NCBI RefSeq assembly: GCF_016862915.1 | Contig: NZ_BONW01000028.1 | Location: forward strand, 248,001-312,000 | Source: Plantactinospora endophytica | GTDB lineage: Bacteria; Actinomycetota; Actinomycetes; Mycobacteriales; Micromonosporaceae | Length of the DNA stretch: 64,000 bases | Direction of reading: 5' to 3' | Shown: positions 7,890 to 17,079 of the stretch, piece by piece | Position numbering within the stretch: position 1 is the stretch's first letter | Layout: each line of letters opens with the position of its first letter | Notes under the pieces: generated by a model | Databases searched by the model: none | What the model was told of the DNA's origin: nothing | What the model saw: the letters and a program-made list of their open reading frames with translations, nothing else | Position numbers and translations under genes: made by a program

Positions 7890-10884
7890 GCCGTCCTTCG
7901 GGGCGCCAGGTCACGGACCGCTCCGGATAGTCGCCGATCGGCGTACCCCGGACAGCGCCGTTGAGCACTTCGGCCAGGTGGACCGCTCGGCGGCCGGTGT
8001 CGCCGTCATCGATCTGGGTACGGCAGGAGAAGCCGTCGGCGAGGACGAGCGTGGCCGGGTCGGCGTCGCGGACGGCCGGCAGCAGTACCCGTTCGGCGCA
8101 GCCGAGCGAGACCTCGCGGTGTTCCGGTGTCATCCCGAAGTTGCCGGCCAGCCCGCAGCATCCGGAGTCGAGGACCTCGGCGTCGATGCCGACCCGGCCC
8201 ATCAGGTCGGTGTCTGCGTCGAAGCCGAGCACGGCGTGCTGGTGGCAGTGGGTCTGCACGATCGCCCGGGGCCGACGGCCGTCCGGCGCCGGCAGGTGCG
8301 GGGTGAACTCCGGGGCCCGCTCGGTGAGCAGTTCCGCGAGCGTCTTGGTCTGGCCGGCCAGGCGTTCGACGTCGAGACTGTGGCCGAGCAGGTCGTGCGC
8401 GTCGGACCGGAAGACCGCGGTGCAGCTCGGTTCCAGGCCCAGCACCGGCACGCCGTCGCGCAGATACGGTGCGAGCACGTCCAGGGTACGGCGCAGCACC
8501 CTGCGGGCGACGCCGAGCTGACCGGTGGAGATCCAGGTCAGCCCGCAGCAGACCTGCTGACGAGGCAGCACCACCCGGAAGCCCGCCGCCTCCAGTACGC
8601 CGATCGCCGCCGCACCGATGCCGGGGGACAGGTACGTGGTGAAGGTGTCCGGCCACAGCAGGACCGGGCCGCGCTCACCGGAACCGCCCGGGGTACGGCG
8701 GTGGAACCAGCGTTTGAAGCTGGCCCTGCTCAGGCGTGGGAGATCCCGCCGGGGATCCAGGTTGCCGAGTCGCTTGACCAGGGTGCCGATGCCGGGGGTG
8801 TGGGCGACGGCGTTGACCGTGCCCGGGGCGAGCGTGGCGAGCCGGGCCCAGACCGGCAGCCAGCCGAGGCTGTAGTGGTCGCGGGGGCGGATCCGGCCGG
8901 CGTAGTGGTGGGCGAGGAACTCGGCCTTGTAGGTGGCCATGTCGACGTTGACCGGGCAGTCGCGTTTGCAGCCCTTGCAGGCGAGGCAGAGGTCGAGCGC
9001 GTCGGCGACCGACGGGTCGTGCCATCCGGCGGTGACGGTCTCACCGCGTACCATCTCGAACAGCAGCCGGGCCCGGCCCCGGGTGGAGTGCTGCTCGTCG
9101 CCGGTGACCATGTAGCTGGGGCACATCACCCCGTCACCACCGGGCCGGCGGCACTTGCCGACGCCGACACACCGGTTGGCCGCCCGGGCGAAGCTGTTCT
9201 TGTCGGCCGGATACTGGAAGTGCGTGGCCGGTTCGGCCGGGGCGTACCCGGGGCCGAGCCGGAGCTGCTCGTCGAGTGGGTCGGCGTGCACGATCTTGCC
9301 GGGGTTCATCCGGTTGTCCGGGTCGAAGATCCGTTTGAACTCCTCGAACACGGACACCATCTCCGGGCCGTACATCCTGGCCAACAGCTCGCCGCGCGAC
9401 TGGCCGTCGCCGTGCTCGCCGGAGAGGGAGCCGCCGTGCGACACGCACAGGTCCGCCGCCCGTTCGACGAACGCCCGGTACGCGGCGACGCCGTCGACGG
9501 TGATCAGGTCGAACGGCAGGCTGGTGTGCAGACAGCCGTCGCCGAAGTGCCCGTAGAGGCTCGCGTCGCCGTAGCCGAACTCGTCGAGCAGGGCGATGAA
9601 GCCGGCCAGGTAGTCGCCGAGCTGCTCCGGTGGCACGGCGGAGTCCTCCCAACCCGGCCAGGTGTCGGCCTCGCCGGGCACCCGGGCGGTCGCCGCCAGC
9701 GCGGCCTCGCGTACCGCCCAGATCTGTTCCTCGTGGGCCACGTCGGCGAAGACCTTGGCCACCGGCGGGTGCCCGGCCCGGGCCAGCGCGCCGAGCAGGT
9801 CGTCGACCCTGCCGGTGGCCTCGTCCGCAGTGGCACCGCCGAACTGCACCAGCAGCCACGCGCCGCTGCGGGGCAACAGGTGCAGCGCCTGCGGATGCAT
9901 GTGCTTGCGGGTCTCGAAGGTGATGAGCTTGTCGTCGATGCCTTCCAGCACGAACGGCTGGAACCGGTTGACCTCCGGCACGGCCCGGGCGGCGGCGACG
10001 ATGTCCGGGTAGCCGAGCAGCACCATCGCCTTGTGGGCCGGCTCGGGCAGCAGCGCAAGTTCGGCGCGGAGCACGGTGACACAGGTCGACTCGCTGCCCA
10101 CGAGCGCTTGGGCGAGATGGAAGCCGTTCTCGGGCAGCAACGCCGGGAGGTTGTATCCGGAGATCCGCCGGGGCAGTCGGGGGAACCGGCGGATCTGCTC
10201 GGCGCACCGGTCGCGCAGGTCGCGGACGCGTCGGTAGAGGTCCGCCGGCCGGCCGCCGCCAGCCACGATCCGCTGGTACTCGTCCTCCGAGGTGGCGCCG
10301 ACCCACATCCGGGTGCCGTCGTAGGTGAGGATCTCCAGCCGTCGGACGTTGCCGGCCGTGGTGCCGCTCCACTGCGCCGTCGAGCCGCACGAGTCGTTCC
10401 CGATCATCCCGCCGATCGTGCAGTGTGAGTGGGTCGCGGGCTTGGGCCCGAAGATCAGGTTGTCGTGGCGTCTGGTCTGCGCGTTGAGGGTGTCCAGCAC
10501 GATGCCCGGCTGCACCACCACGGTACGGGCGTCGGGGTCGAACGACTCGATCTGGTTGACGTACTTGGAAAAGTCCATCACCACCGCGACGTTGCAGGAC
10601 TGGCCGGCCAGGCTCGTACCGCCGCCCCGGGAGAGGACGGGCACACCGTACTCCTGGCAGGTCGCGACGGTCGCCGCCACGTCGTCGGGGTCACGGGGTA
10701 CGACGACTCCGATCGGCACCTGCCGGTAGTTCGATCCGTCGGTGGCGTAGAGGGCCCGGCTGCCCGGATCGAAGCGCACTTCGCCGGCGACCCGCTCCGA
10801 CAGCGACATGGCCAGGTCACCGGCCTGCCCGTCGCGGCCGGTCGCCGTCCGCACCGTCGGGTCGGGTAGCCTGACGGCACCCAT
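7876..10884 (-). CDS. FAD-linked oxidase with 4Fe-4S and CCG domains (D-2-hydroxyacid dehydrogenase type)
   Basis: A protein of about 1002 aa joining three parts. First is an FAD-binding PCMH domain with PVLSRGGGTSLAGQ and CTIGGMIGNDSCGS. Next comes an FAD-oxidase C-terminal domain with SLYGHFGDGCLHTS, LSGEHGDGQSR and NRMNPGKI. The third is an Fe-S/CCG part with CVGVGKC, CLACKGCKRDCPVN, QQVCCGLTW and DSGCCGLAGNFG. This is the layout of YdiJ-type and D-lactate/D-2-hydroxyglutarate dehydrogenases, which pass electrons to the respiratory chain. I chose ATG 10884 (MGAVRLPDP); an earlier in-frame start at 11010 adds a Cys/Trp-rich tail without family character. The upstream ribosome site is weak, so the true start may be MSLSERV, about 28 codons further in. 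It is coupled to the enolase-type gene. Confidence 0.88.
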   Translation of the reverse strand: MGAVRLPDPTVRTATGRDGQAGDLAMSLSERVAGEVRFDPGSRALYATDGSNYRQVPIGVVVPRDPDDVAATVATCQEYGVPVLSRGGGTSLAGQSCNVAVVMDFSKYVNQIESFDPDARTVVVQPGIVLDTLNAQTRRHDNLIFGPKPATHSHCTIGGMIGNDSCGSTAQWSGTTAGNVRRLEILTYDGTRMWVGATSEDEYQRIVAGGGRPADLYRRVRDLRDRCAEQIRRFPRLPRRISGYNLPALLPENGFHLAQALVGSESTCVTVLRAELALLPEPAHKAMVLLGYPDIVAAARAVPEVNRFQPFVLEGIDDKLITFETRKHMHPQALHLLPRSGAWLLVQFGGATADEATGRVDDLLGALARAGHPPVAKVFADVAHEEQIWAVREAALAATARVPGEADTWPGWEDSAVPPEQLGDYLAGFIALLDEFGYGDASLYGHFGDGCLHTSLPFDLITVDGVAAYRAFVERAADLCVSHGGSLSGEHGDGQSRGELLARMYGPEMVSVFEEFKRIFDPDNRMNPGKIVHADPLDEQLRLGPGYAPAEPATHFQYPADKNSFARAANRCVGVGKCRRPGGDGVMCPSYMVTGDEQHSTRGRARLLFEMVRGETVTAGWHDPSVADALDLCLACKGCKRDCPVNVDMATYKAEFLAHHYAGRIRPRDHYSLGWLPVWARLATLAPGTVNAVAHTPGIGTLVKRLGNLDPRRDLPRLSRASFKRWFHRRTPGGSGERGPVLLWPDTFTTYLSPGIGAAAIGVLEAAGFRVVLPRQQVCCGLTWISTGQLGVARRVLRRTLDVLAPYLRDGVPVLGLEPSCTAVFRSDAHDLLGHSLDVERLAGQTKTLAELLTERAPEFTPHLPAPDGRRPRAIVQTHCHQHAVLGFDADTDLMGRVGIDAEVLDSGCCGLAGNFGMTPEHREVSLGCAERVLLPAVRDADPATLVLADGFSCRTQIDDGDTGRRAVHLAEVLNGAVRGTPIGDYPERSVTWRPEGRHARS

Positions 10885-11093
10885 CAGCCCCGCCACCGTC
10901 GCCGACGGTCGAGCAGGCGGCAGACCGGCACATCCGACGCGGACCTCTTCACCGTGCGGGCATACCCACCAGACCAACGGCAAACCTCGACGGCGGCAAC
11001 CTGTCTCCACCGCCAGAACCGCACGTCAGCACCGTTACCGCAGAACGGCTACCAGCGGTGACGCCACCACCTGCCGGGGACGGCCGACATTCG

Positions 11094-13163
11094 CTAGCCC
11101 GGCCGTACGCACGGGTTGGTGAGCCGGTACGTGGGGGTCTGCGCGGTACGGCCGTCGCTGGCCGTCGCCCGTACCGTCCAGGTCAGCGTCGACGCGCGCA
11201 ACTGTCCCACGGTCACCCGGGCGGCGGACCCGTCCACCGTCATGGCCCGGCTGGACGCGGCGGCCCCGGCGGGCGTCCAGCGCAGCTCTGCGGCCCTGAT
11301 CGCGGCACTGGCGGTGGCCTGCACGACCAGGCTGTACGTGTCCTGACCACACCGGACGTGCGCGCTCGCCGTAACCGTGAACGCGATGGCCAACTGCGGC
11401 CCGGCGGTCGGCCGTGGCGCGGTTGGTCGTGGCGCGGTCGGCCGGGGTGCCGTCGGCCGGGACGCGGCCGGTTTCGGCGCGGCCGGCATTTCGGGCGGTG
11501 CAACCGACCCGGCCGAATCGGCAGCCGGGCCGGCGCTGCCAGCCACGACGCCCGGCGTGCCGGGGGCGACGGACGGGCCGTCGGTGCCGACCGGGTCGGC
11601 CGTCGACGCCGGTCGGGCTGCCGGACCGGCGGCGGGGGTGGCGGGCGGCGGCAGCGACGGCCCGCCGGCCGGTGGACCGGACCTCTCGACCGGTACGCCG
11701 GAGGTCGCCGCCGCCTCCTCGGCGGTTGGTCGGTCAGGCCCGAACGCCCAGATTCCCACGGCGAGGACCACCAGCAGGCCGGCGGTCGCGGCCAACCGCC
11801 GTCGGCGCCGGCCACGGCTCGCCACACCGGAGGTCGCACGCACGGGATGCGGCGCGGCTGTCGACGCCGCCGCGCCGAGCGCCGGCCGCGCAGTCGATCG
11901 GTCGGCCGATCCTGGGCTCGACCCATCGCCGGACCTCGCGCCCGCCCCCTGCGGCCCTGCGCTCGCCCCTTCCCTGGACGCCTTGCCAGGCGCATCCAGG
12001 GATTCCTGGCCCGACTCGTTTCCGGATTCCTGGCTCGGCCCGTCTCCGGATTCCTTGCCCGGTTCGTCTCCGGACTCCTTGCCCGGCTTGTCTTCGGATT
12101 TCTGGCTCGGCTCGTGGCCAGAGCCTGGGGCCGGTTCGAGGGCTACCGCGACATCCGCCGGGCTGGTCGACCCGGCCGGCGGCGCGGCGGTAGACGGACC
12201 GGGTCCGGCCCCGCCGCCGGTCGCGCCGTCGCCGGTCGCGTGGCCGGTGCCGTCCGGCCGGCCGGCCGGGACATCGATCGCGTCCGCCGGATCGTCGACC
12301 GCGTCGGCCGTACCACCGTCGGCGTCCGCCGGATCGTCGACCGCGTCTGCCGTACCGCCGTCGGCGTCCACCACGGCGTCGGTCGCGCCGGCCTCGGCCA
12401 GTCTCGACCACACCGGCTCGGCGACGACGAGGAACGCAGGCGCCGTGTACGCGGAGAGCAGTGCCGCCGGGTTGAGCTGTTCGCGTCGGAGCAGGCCACA
12501 ACTGGCGCAGCCGTCGATGTGCCGGGAGACCCGCTTGCGCAGGGTCGGGGTGAGCCGGCCCTGCCAGCCGTCCAGCACGTCGGCCAGCTCCGGGCAGTCC
12601 TGCGCGCCGCTGCGGGCGACGAGCAGCGCGCCGAGTGCCCGTTCGAGCTGTGACCGGGCCCGGGACAGCCGCGCGTGCGCGTGATTGGTGGGCACTCCGA
12701 GCGCCGCGCCGATGTCGACGGCGGACAGGTCGTGCCGGATCGCCAGGTGGACCACCTCGCGGTCGCCGGGGTTGAGGGCGGCGGTCGCGAGGTGCACGAG
12801 GTCGCGTACCTGGTCGGCGTTGACGCCGGTACCCGGGTCGGCGGTGTCGGCCACCGGCTCGTCGGCCTCGTCCAGCGGCGAGGAACGGGACCGTTCCCGA
12901 AGTTGCCGGAGGCATTCGGCGCGCACGATCGCGTAGAGCCAGGGGCGCAACCGGTCGGGATCGCGGAGCTGGTCGATGCGCTGGCCGGCGAGGAGGAACG
13001 CGTCGTGCAGCGCGTCCGCCGCCGCCTCCTGATCACGCAGCATCGCTCGGGCGTACGTGTAGAGCCGGTCGGCGTACCGCCGGTACAGCCCTTCCAGACC
13101 GGCCCGGTCGCCTCGACGCATCGCCTCGACCAGCGTTCGGTCGTCCGGTGCCGCCGTATCCAT
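11094..13163 (-). CDS. ECF sigma factor fused to zinc motif, membrane anchor and extracytoplasmic domain
   Basis: A 689-aa protein starting at ATG 13163 after GGGAG. Residues about 24-92 are sigma region 2 (YRRYADRLYTYARAMLRDQEAAADALHDAF) and about 120-180 region 4 (LNPGDREVVHLAIRHDLSAVDIGAALGVP). An HxxxCxxC zinc motif of anti-sigma type follows (RHIDGCASC), then a long acidic linker with octapeptide repeats. One membrane segment comes next (LAATAGLLVVLAVGIWAF), followed by a Pro-rich stalk of TAPRP repeats and a C-terminal Ig-like domain with two Cys. So sigma factor, anti-sigma-like motif and sensor appear to sit in one chain. Known ECF groups with C-terminal extensions exist (ECF52/53-like), but I cannot assign the group. 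Divergent from a secreted subtilisin 129 bp away. Confidence 0.85.
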   Translation of the reverse strand: MDTAAPDDRTLVEAMRRGDRAGLEGLYRRYADRLYTYARAMLRDQEAAADALHDAFLLAGQRIDQLRDPDRLRPWLYAIVRAECLRQLRERSRSSPLDEADEPVADTADPGTGVNADQVRDLVHLATAALNPGDREVVHLAIRHDLSAVDIGAALGVPTNHAHARLSRARSQLERALGALLVARSGAQDCPELADVLDGWQGRLTPTLRKRVSRHIDGCASCGLLRREQLNPAALLSAYTAPAFLVVAEPVWSRLAEAGATDAVVDADGGTADAVDDPADADGGTADAVDDPADAIDVPAGRPDGTGHATGDGATGGGAGPGPSTAAPPAGSTSPADVAVALEPAPGSGHEPSQKSEDKPGKESGDEPGKESGDGPSQESGNESGQESLDAPGKASREGASAGPQGAGARSGDGSSPGSADRSTARPALGAAASTAAPHPVRATSGVASRGRRRRRLAATAGLLVVLAVGIWAFGPDRPTAEEAAATSGVPVERSGPPAGGPSLPPPATPAAGPAARPASTADPVGTDGPSVAPGTPGVVAGSAGPAADSAGSVAPPEMPAAPKPAASRPTAPRPTAPRPTAPRPTAGPQLAIAFTVTASAHVRCGQDTYSLVVQATASAAIRAAELRWTPAGAAASSRAMTVDGSAARVTVGQLRASTLTWTVRATASDGRTAQTPTYRLTNPCVRPG
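11997..12116 (-). repeat. five 24-bp units coding octapeptide repeats in the sigma-factor linker
   Basis: Units begin at 11997, 12021, 12045, 12069 and 12093, most starting TCCGGATTCCT or a close variant. On the minus strand they encode acidic octads such as GKESGDEP, GKESGDGP and SQESGNES. They lie in frame in the disordered linker before the membrane segment, so they are coding repeats, not a CRISPR array. Confidence 0.8.
12280..12363 (-). repeat. two 42-bp tandem units in the sigma-factor linker
   Basis: GCGTCCGCCGGATCGTCGAC opens units at 12280 and 12322, which differ by two bases. They encode a duplicated 14-aa acidic segment containing GTADAVDDPADA. Near-identity at the DNA level indicates recent slippage duplication. 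Confidence 0.8.
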
Positions 13164-13201
13164 CAGTGCTCCCATGCTCGTCGACCGGTCCAGTAGAACG
13201 A

Positions 13202-13215
13202 AGAAAAACTTTTCT
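13202..13215. promoter_or_regulatory. A/T palindrome between sigma-factor and subtilisin genes
   Basis: AGAAAA and TTTTCT arms flank AC in the 129-bp divergent region between the sigma-factor start (13163) and the subtilisin start (13293). It is unusually AT-rich for this genome and is positioned to act on either promoter. Confidence 0.4.
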
Positions 13216-13292
13216 GGAGTGTTTCTGTTGGCATGCCGACCCGCTCGCGCTCCTACCGGTGTCACCGCACCGACCAGATCGAGGAGACGCGC

Positions 13293-15803
13293 ATGACTGT
13301 GACACGTTCCGCCCGCCATCCGGGCACCGGTCCACACCGCCTGCTGGCCGCCGCCGTGGTGGCGGTGCTCGCCGGTGGGCTCCTCGCCAACACCACAGTG
13401 GACACCGCCGCCGCCGCGACGGTACCCGGCGCCCCGGCCGGCACGACCAGCGAGGAACCGTTGGCCTTCCGGGTCGACCAGCGGCTGTCCGCACCGAGGC
13501 TGCCGCTCGACCCGGTCGGTCGGCTCGGCACCGGCCGGGAGATCGGGGTGGTGGCCGGACCGGACGGCGCGCCGGCCGGCCTGGTGTTGGACGAGGTGAT
13601 GGTGCGGACGGCCGACCAGACGGCGCTGGACGCCTTCCTGGCCCGGTGGGACGGGCAGGTGCTCGACTCGTTCGCGCCGGACGCGCAGGGTCAGGACCAT
13701 CTGGTACGGGTCGACGCCGGCCTCGCCGATCCGGCGGGACTGGTCGGCGACCTGCTCGCCGCCGAGCCGGGCCAGTCCGGGACGTACCGGGTCGGCGACG
13801 AGCGGGCACTGCGGCTTCTCGCGCTGGCTGCGGCCGAGTGGCGGGCCGGGACCGAGCTGGTGCTCGACTGGCTGGTGGAGCCGTCCGGCATCGCCGACGG
13901 GGAGGTGTTCGAGGCCCCCGACATCGCGAAGAACGTCTTCGACTGGTCGTACATGCGTGCCGGCGGGGCGATGGACATCGGGGTCGCGCCGGCCTGGCAG
14001 CTGCTCCAGTCCAAGGGCAAGCTGACCAAGCAGGTGAAGTACCTGGTGCTCGACGGCGGGTTCAGGTCCAACGCCGACTTCCCGACCAAGGTGACGCTGC
14101 ACGGGGCGGAGTGGGGCGAGCCCAACGTCAACGAGTGCACCGGCGGCACGGCCTGCCCGTGGCACGCCACCGACGTGACGCTCGCCGGGATGGGGCGGGT
14201 CGACAACGACTACGGCACCGCCGGACCGGCCGGGCCGGTGGTCGAGGAACTCGTCGCCGTCCGCAACGGTATCGACTACTGGACGGTCCTGCGCCGGTTG
14301 GAGAAGGCCGCCGAGGCGACCCATCCGGACGTGGTCAACCTCAGCTTCAGCCGCCAGGTGAACATCGGTAAGGCGTGGGCCAGCCACTTCACGGACCGGC
14401 GGATGAAGCGGGTCCGGGACACCGGGGCGCTGATCGTCGCCTCCGCCGGCAACGACAGCCTGAACATCGACGCCGCCACGCTGCACGTACCGTGCGAGAG
14501 CGCCCAGGTGATGTGTGTGGGCGGCATGAACCCGGACGCGACGGTGTCGGGCGGATCGAACTTCGGCACCGCCGATCTCGACACCTCGGTCGAGATCTAC
14601 GGCCCGATGTGCGTCCGGACCCTCGCCGACTCCGGCAACCCGGCGAACAACGCGACGAAGAACACCTGCGGCACCAGCGTGGCCGCGCCGTTCGTGGCCG
14701 GTGTCGCCGCACTGGTGCGGGCCGCCGACCCGACCCTGACCGCCGCCGAGGTCCGCGACATCCTCAACAGCACCGCCCACGTCGGCGGGCTCGGTGCCAA
14801 GGTGACCGGCAGCCAGCGCCGGGTCGACGCCCTGTCCGCCGTCGCCAAGGCGCTGGGGGTCAAGGTCGAGAAGCCCACGGTGAGCATCACCACGCCGAAG
14901 ACCAAGCAGCAGTTCGGCGTGCACCAGTCGGTGGACCTGTGGGGTACGGCGACCGACTTCCTCGGCAAGGAAATCCCGCTCAGCTGGACCAGCAACCTCG
15001 ACGGCAAGCTGGGCGACGGCTCGATGACGTTCGTGCCGTCGCTCTCCGCCGGCACCCACGTCATCACGGCCAGTGCCACCGACAGCCTGGGCCGCACCGG
15101 GTCGGCGGCGGTCACCGTCACGGTGCTGGACAGCCCGACCAAGGCGGCGATCGTCTCGCCACCGGCCGGGCTGACGCTCGCCGCCGGTCAGCCGGTCAGC
15201 CTGGTCGGCACCACCGTCGACCCCGACACCTTCAACCCGGTGCCCGACGCGGAGACGTCCTGGACCGTCCGCCGGGGCGACACGGTGGTACTCCAGAAGA
15301 CCGGCCACCAGGCCAGCCTGCCGGCCAACCTGGTGACCCCGGGGACGTACACCGTGACGTTCACGGCGGGCGGGCCCAGTGCGCAGCGCGTCTTCATGGT
15401 CACGGCGGTACCGGCCGGGCAGTCCCGACCGACCGCCACGATCGCCCAGCCGGCGTCGGCGCTGAAGCTGACCAGCGCCGGCGAACCGGAGTCGATCGCG
15501 TTCGCCGGTACCGGCACCGACGCCGAGGACGGGGCGATCGCCGGGACCCGCTACCGGTGGACCGCGTACGGCAACGGCGGGGTGAAGAAGGTGCTCTGCC
15601 AGGGCAGCGCGGTGCCGACCGGTGGGCCGCTCGACAACGACGTGGTGTTGCCGAAGAGTTGCGCGAACTTCACCGCCGAACTCGTGCTGCTGGAGAGCGG
15701 AAGCACCACCACCACCTGGTCGGTGTGGCTGGAGGTCTTCGACTCGACCGGGCTGGTCGGCGTCGACTCCGTACCGGTGGAGATCCTGGCGGTCGTGGGC
15801 TGA
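13293..15803 (+). CDS. secreted subtilisin-family (S8) serine peptidase with Ig-like repeats
   Basis: An 836-aa exported protease starting at ATG 13293 after GAGGAG. A signal peptide (about residues 1-40, LLAAAVVAVLAGGLLANTTV to AAAA) is followed by a pro-region. The S8 domain shows Asp in KYLVLDGGF, His in CPWHATDV and Ser in CGTSVAAPFVAGVAALV. The His motif departs from the usual HGTxVA, with HATDV instead, and oxyanion features are less canonical, so activity should not be taken as proven. After residue about 530 come two or three beta-rich Ig-like segments (VSITTPKTKQQF, AAIVSPPAGLTL, ATIAQPASALKL), typical of wall or matrix adhesion. It is divergent from the membrane-tethered sigma factor and could be its target or, speculatively, its regulator. 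Confidence 0.85.
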   Translation: MTVTRSARHPGTGPHRLLAAAVVAVLAGGLLANTTVDTAAAATVPGAPAGTTSEEPLAFRVDQRLSAPRLPLDPVGRLGTGREIGVVAGPDGAPAGLVLDEVMVRTADQTALDAFLARWDGQVLDSFAPDAQGQDHLVRVDAGLADPAGLVGDLLAAEPGQSGTYRVGDERALRLLALAAAEWRAGTELVLDWLVEPSGIADGEVFEAPDIAKNVFDWSYMRAGGAMDIGVAPAWQLLQSKGKLTKQVKYLVLDGGFRSNADFPTKVTLHGAEWGEPNVNECTGGTACPWHATDVTLAGMGRVDNDYGTAGPAGPVVEELVAVRNGIDYWTVLRRLEKAAEATHPDVVNLSFSRQVNIGKAWASHFTDRRMKRVRDTGALIVASAGNDSLNIDAATLHVPCESAQVMCVGGMNPDATVSGGSNFGTADLDTSVEIYGPMCVRTLADSGNPANNATKNTCGTSVAAPFVAGVAALVRAADPTLTAAEVRDILNSTAHVGGLGAKVTGSQRRVDALSAVAKALGVKVEKPTVSITTPKTKQQFGVHQSVDLWGTATDFLGKEIPLSWTSNLDGKLGDGSMTFVPSLSAGTHVITASATDSLGRTGSAAVTVTVLDSPTKAAIVSPPAGLTLAAGQPVSLVGTTVDPDTFNPVPDAETSWTVRRGDTVVLQKTGHQASLPANLVTPGTYTVTFTAGGPSAQRVFMVTAVPAGQSRPTATIAQPASALKLTSAGEPESIAFAGTGTDAEDGAIAGTRYRWTAYGNGGVKKVLCQGSAVPTGGPLDNDVVLPKSCANFTAELVLLESGSTTTTWSVWLEVFDSTGLVGVDSVPVEILAVVG

Positions 15804-15887
15804 CCGCAGCTTCGTCCACCACCGTACGTCCCGACGGCACCCGGAAGCTGTCCGGGTACCCCGCCTGGGCGACCTGACCGACCGTAC

Positions 15888-15931
15888 GGCCCGTGGTTCC
15901 ACGCCGGTGATCCGGTGCGGGACCACGGGCC
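15888..15931 (+). terminator. hairpin after the subtilisin gene
   Basis: GGCCCGTGGT (15888-15897) pairs with ACCACGGGCC (15922-15931), with further pairing inside the loop. It lies 85 bp after the subtilisin stop and before the SGNH gene. There is no U-tract, as usual in high-GC actinomycetes. Confidence 0.6.
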
Positions 15932-16047
15932 CGGCGTACCGGTCGTACCCGTATTCCCGACAGTGAGGTTCATCCATATTGACGTGTGGCGCCGGTGACG
16001 ACAGGATCTCGACACCACCATCGACGTGATCCCCTTTGGGAGGCGCC

Positions 16048-16941
16048 ATGAACCGTCCCCGCCTGTGGTTCCTGCGGGCAGTCGCCCGGGGGGCCGCACT
16101 CGCCGTGGCCACCGTCGGCGTGCTGCTCACCGTCGGCACACCTGCCAGCGCAGCCGTACCCGCCGGCCGCTACGTCGCGTTGGGCGACTCGTACACCGCC
16201 GGTCCGCTCATTCCCACTCAGGTCGACCTGAACTGCCTACGGTCCAACCGCAACTACCCGTCGTTGGTGGCCGCCTCCGCCGGCTCGTCGCCCCTTGTCG
16301 ACGTGAGCTGCTCCGGCGCCACCACCGACGACATCCTGCACAGTGGCAGCGGTCAGTTGGGCATCACGGTGCCACCGCAGCTCAGCGCGGTCACCTCGGA
16401 CACGGCGCTGGTGACGGTGCAGATCGGCGGCAACGACATCGGCTTCTCCGGCATCATCACCACCTGCGCGGAGGCGAGCCTCAGCAGTCCGCTCGGATCG
16501 CCGTGCAAGAACCGCTACACCGCTGGCGGCACCGACCAGTTGCAGGCCCGGATCGCCGCTACCGCGCCGAAGGTGACCGCCGTGCTACAGGCGGTCCGGC
16601 AGGCCGCGCCGGGCGCCCGGGTGGTGGTGCTCGGGTATCCCGCGATCGTGCCGGACACCGGAAACGGCTGCTGGCCCGTGGTCCCGATCGCCTATCAGGA
16701 CGTGCCGTACCTGCGCGGCATCGCCAAGTCGCTCAACGCGATGCTGGCCAACACCGCGACCGCGAACGGCGCCACCTACGCCGACGTCTACACCCCGTCG
16801 ATCGGCCGCGACACCTGCAAGAGCAGCGGTACCCGGTGGGTCGAAGGACTCGTGCCACAGAACTCGGCGGCTCCCTTCCATCCGAACGCCCGTGGCGAGC
16901 AGGGCATGGCCACCGCCCTGATCGCCACCCTGAACGGCTGA
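16048..16941 (+). CDS. secreted SGNH/GDSL-family esterase
   Basis: A 297-aa exported hydrolase starting at ATG 16048 after GGGAGG. The signal peptide runs to about residue 36 (LTVGTPASAA). Block I is VALGDSYTAG with the nucleophile Ser, block III is QIGGNDIGF, and block V is FHPNARGEQGMA with the catalytic His. Six or more Cys suggest disulfides, as in the Streptomyces SGNH lipase/esterase group. It probably cleaves acyl esters outside the cell; the natural substrate is not evident. It is downstream of the subtilisin but separated by a hairpin, so likely its own transcript. Confidence 0.9.
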   Translation: MNRPRLWFLRAVARGAALAVATVGVLLTVGTPASAAVPAGRYVALGDSYTAGPLIPTQVDLNCLRSNRNYPSLVAASAGSSPLVDVSCSGATTDDILHSGSGQLGITVPPQLSAVTSDTALVTVQIGGNDIGFSGIITTCAEASLSSPLGSPCKNRYTAGGTDQLQARIAATAPKVTAVLQAVRQAAPGARVVVLGYPAIVPDTGNGCWPVVPIAYQDVPYLRGIAKSLNAMLANTATANGATYADVYTPSIGRDTCKSSGTRWVEGLVPQNSAAPFHPNARGEQGMATALIATLNG

Positions 16942-16967
16942 CCGGTCCCGCAACCGGTTACCGGACC

Positions 16968-16995
16968 GGCGCCCGCCCGGGTTCGAGCGGGCGCC
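16968..16995. terminator. bidirectional hairpin between convergent genes
   Basis: GGCGCCCGC (16968-16976) pairs with GCGGGCGCC (16987-16995). It lies between the SGNH gene stop (16941) and the convergent SWIM operon end (17080), so it can serve both. Confidence 0.6.
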
Positions 16996-17079
16996 GGGGC
17001 GCGGCCGGTCCGGTCACGTTCGCCCCCGCCTGTTGACGACCAACCGCAGGGCTCGGCCGGCTCCGGAAGTCGGAACAGT

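Noticed and set aside
7888-10428. A long plus-strand open frame opposite the FAD/Fe-S dehydrogenase
   Set aside because: High-GC third-position bias opens the complementary frame. It shows no domain, while the minus strand has complete FAD and Fe-S motifs.
11997-12116. Regular 24-bp repeats that could suggest a CRISPR array
   Set aside because: There are no spacers. The units are contiguous and encode in-frame octapeptides in the sigma-factor linker.
13164-16139. A long minus-strand open frame running antisense through the subtilisin gene and continuous with the sigma factor
   Set aside because: It is opposite a gene with clear signal peptide and S8 motifs, is Arg/Gly/His-rich with no family, and the sigma factor has its own GGGAG-supported ATG at 13163.
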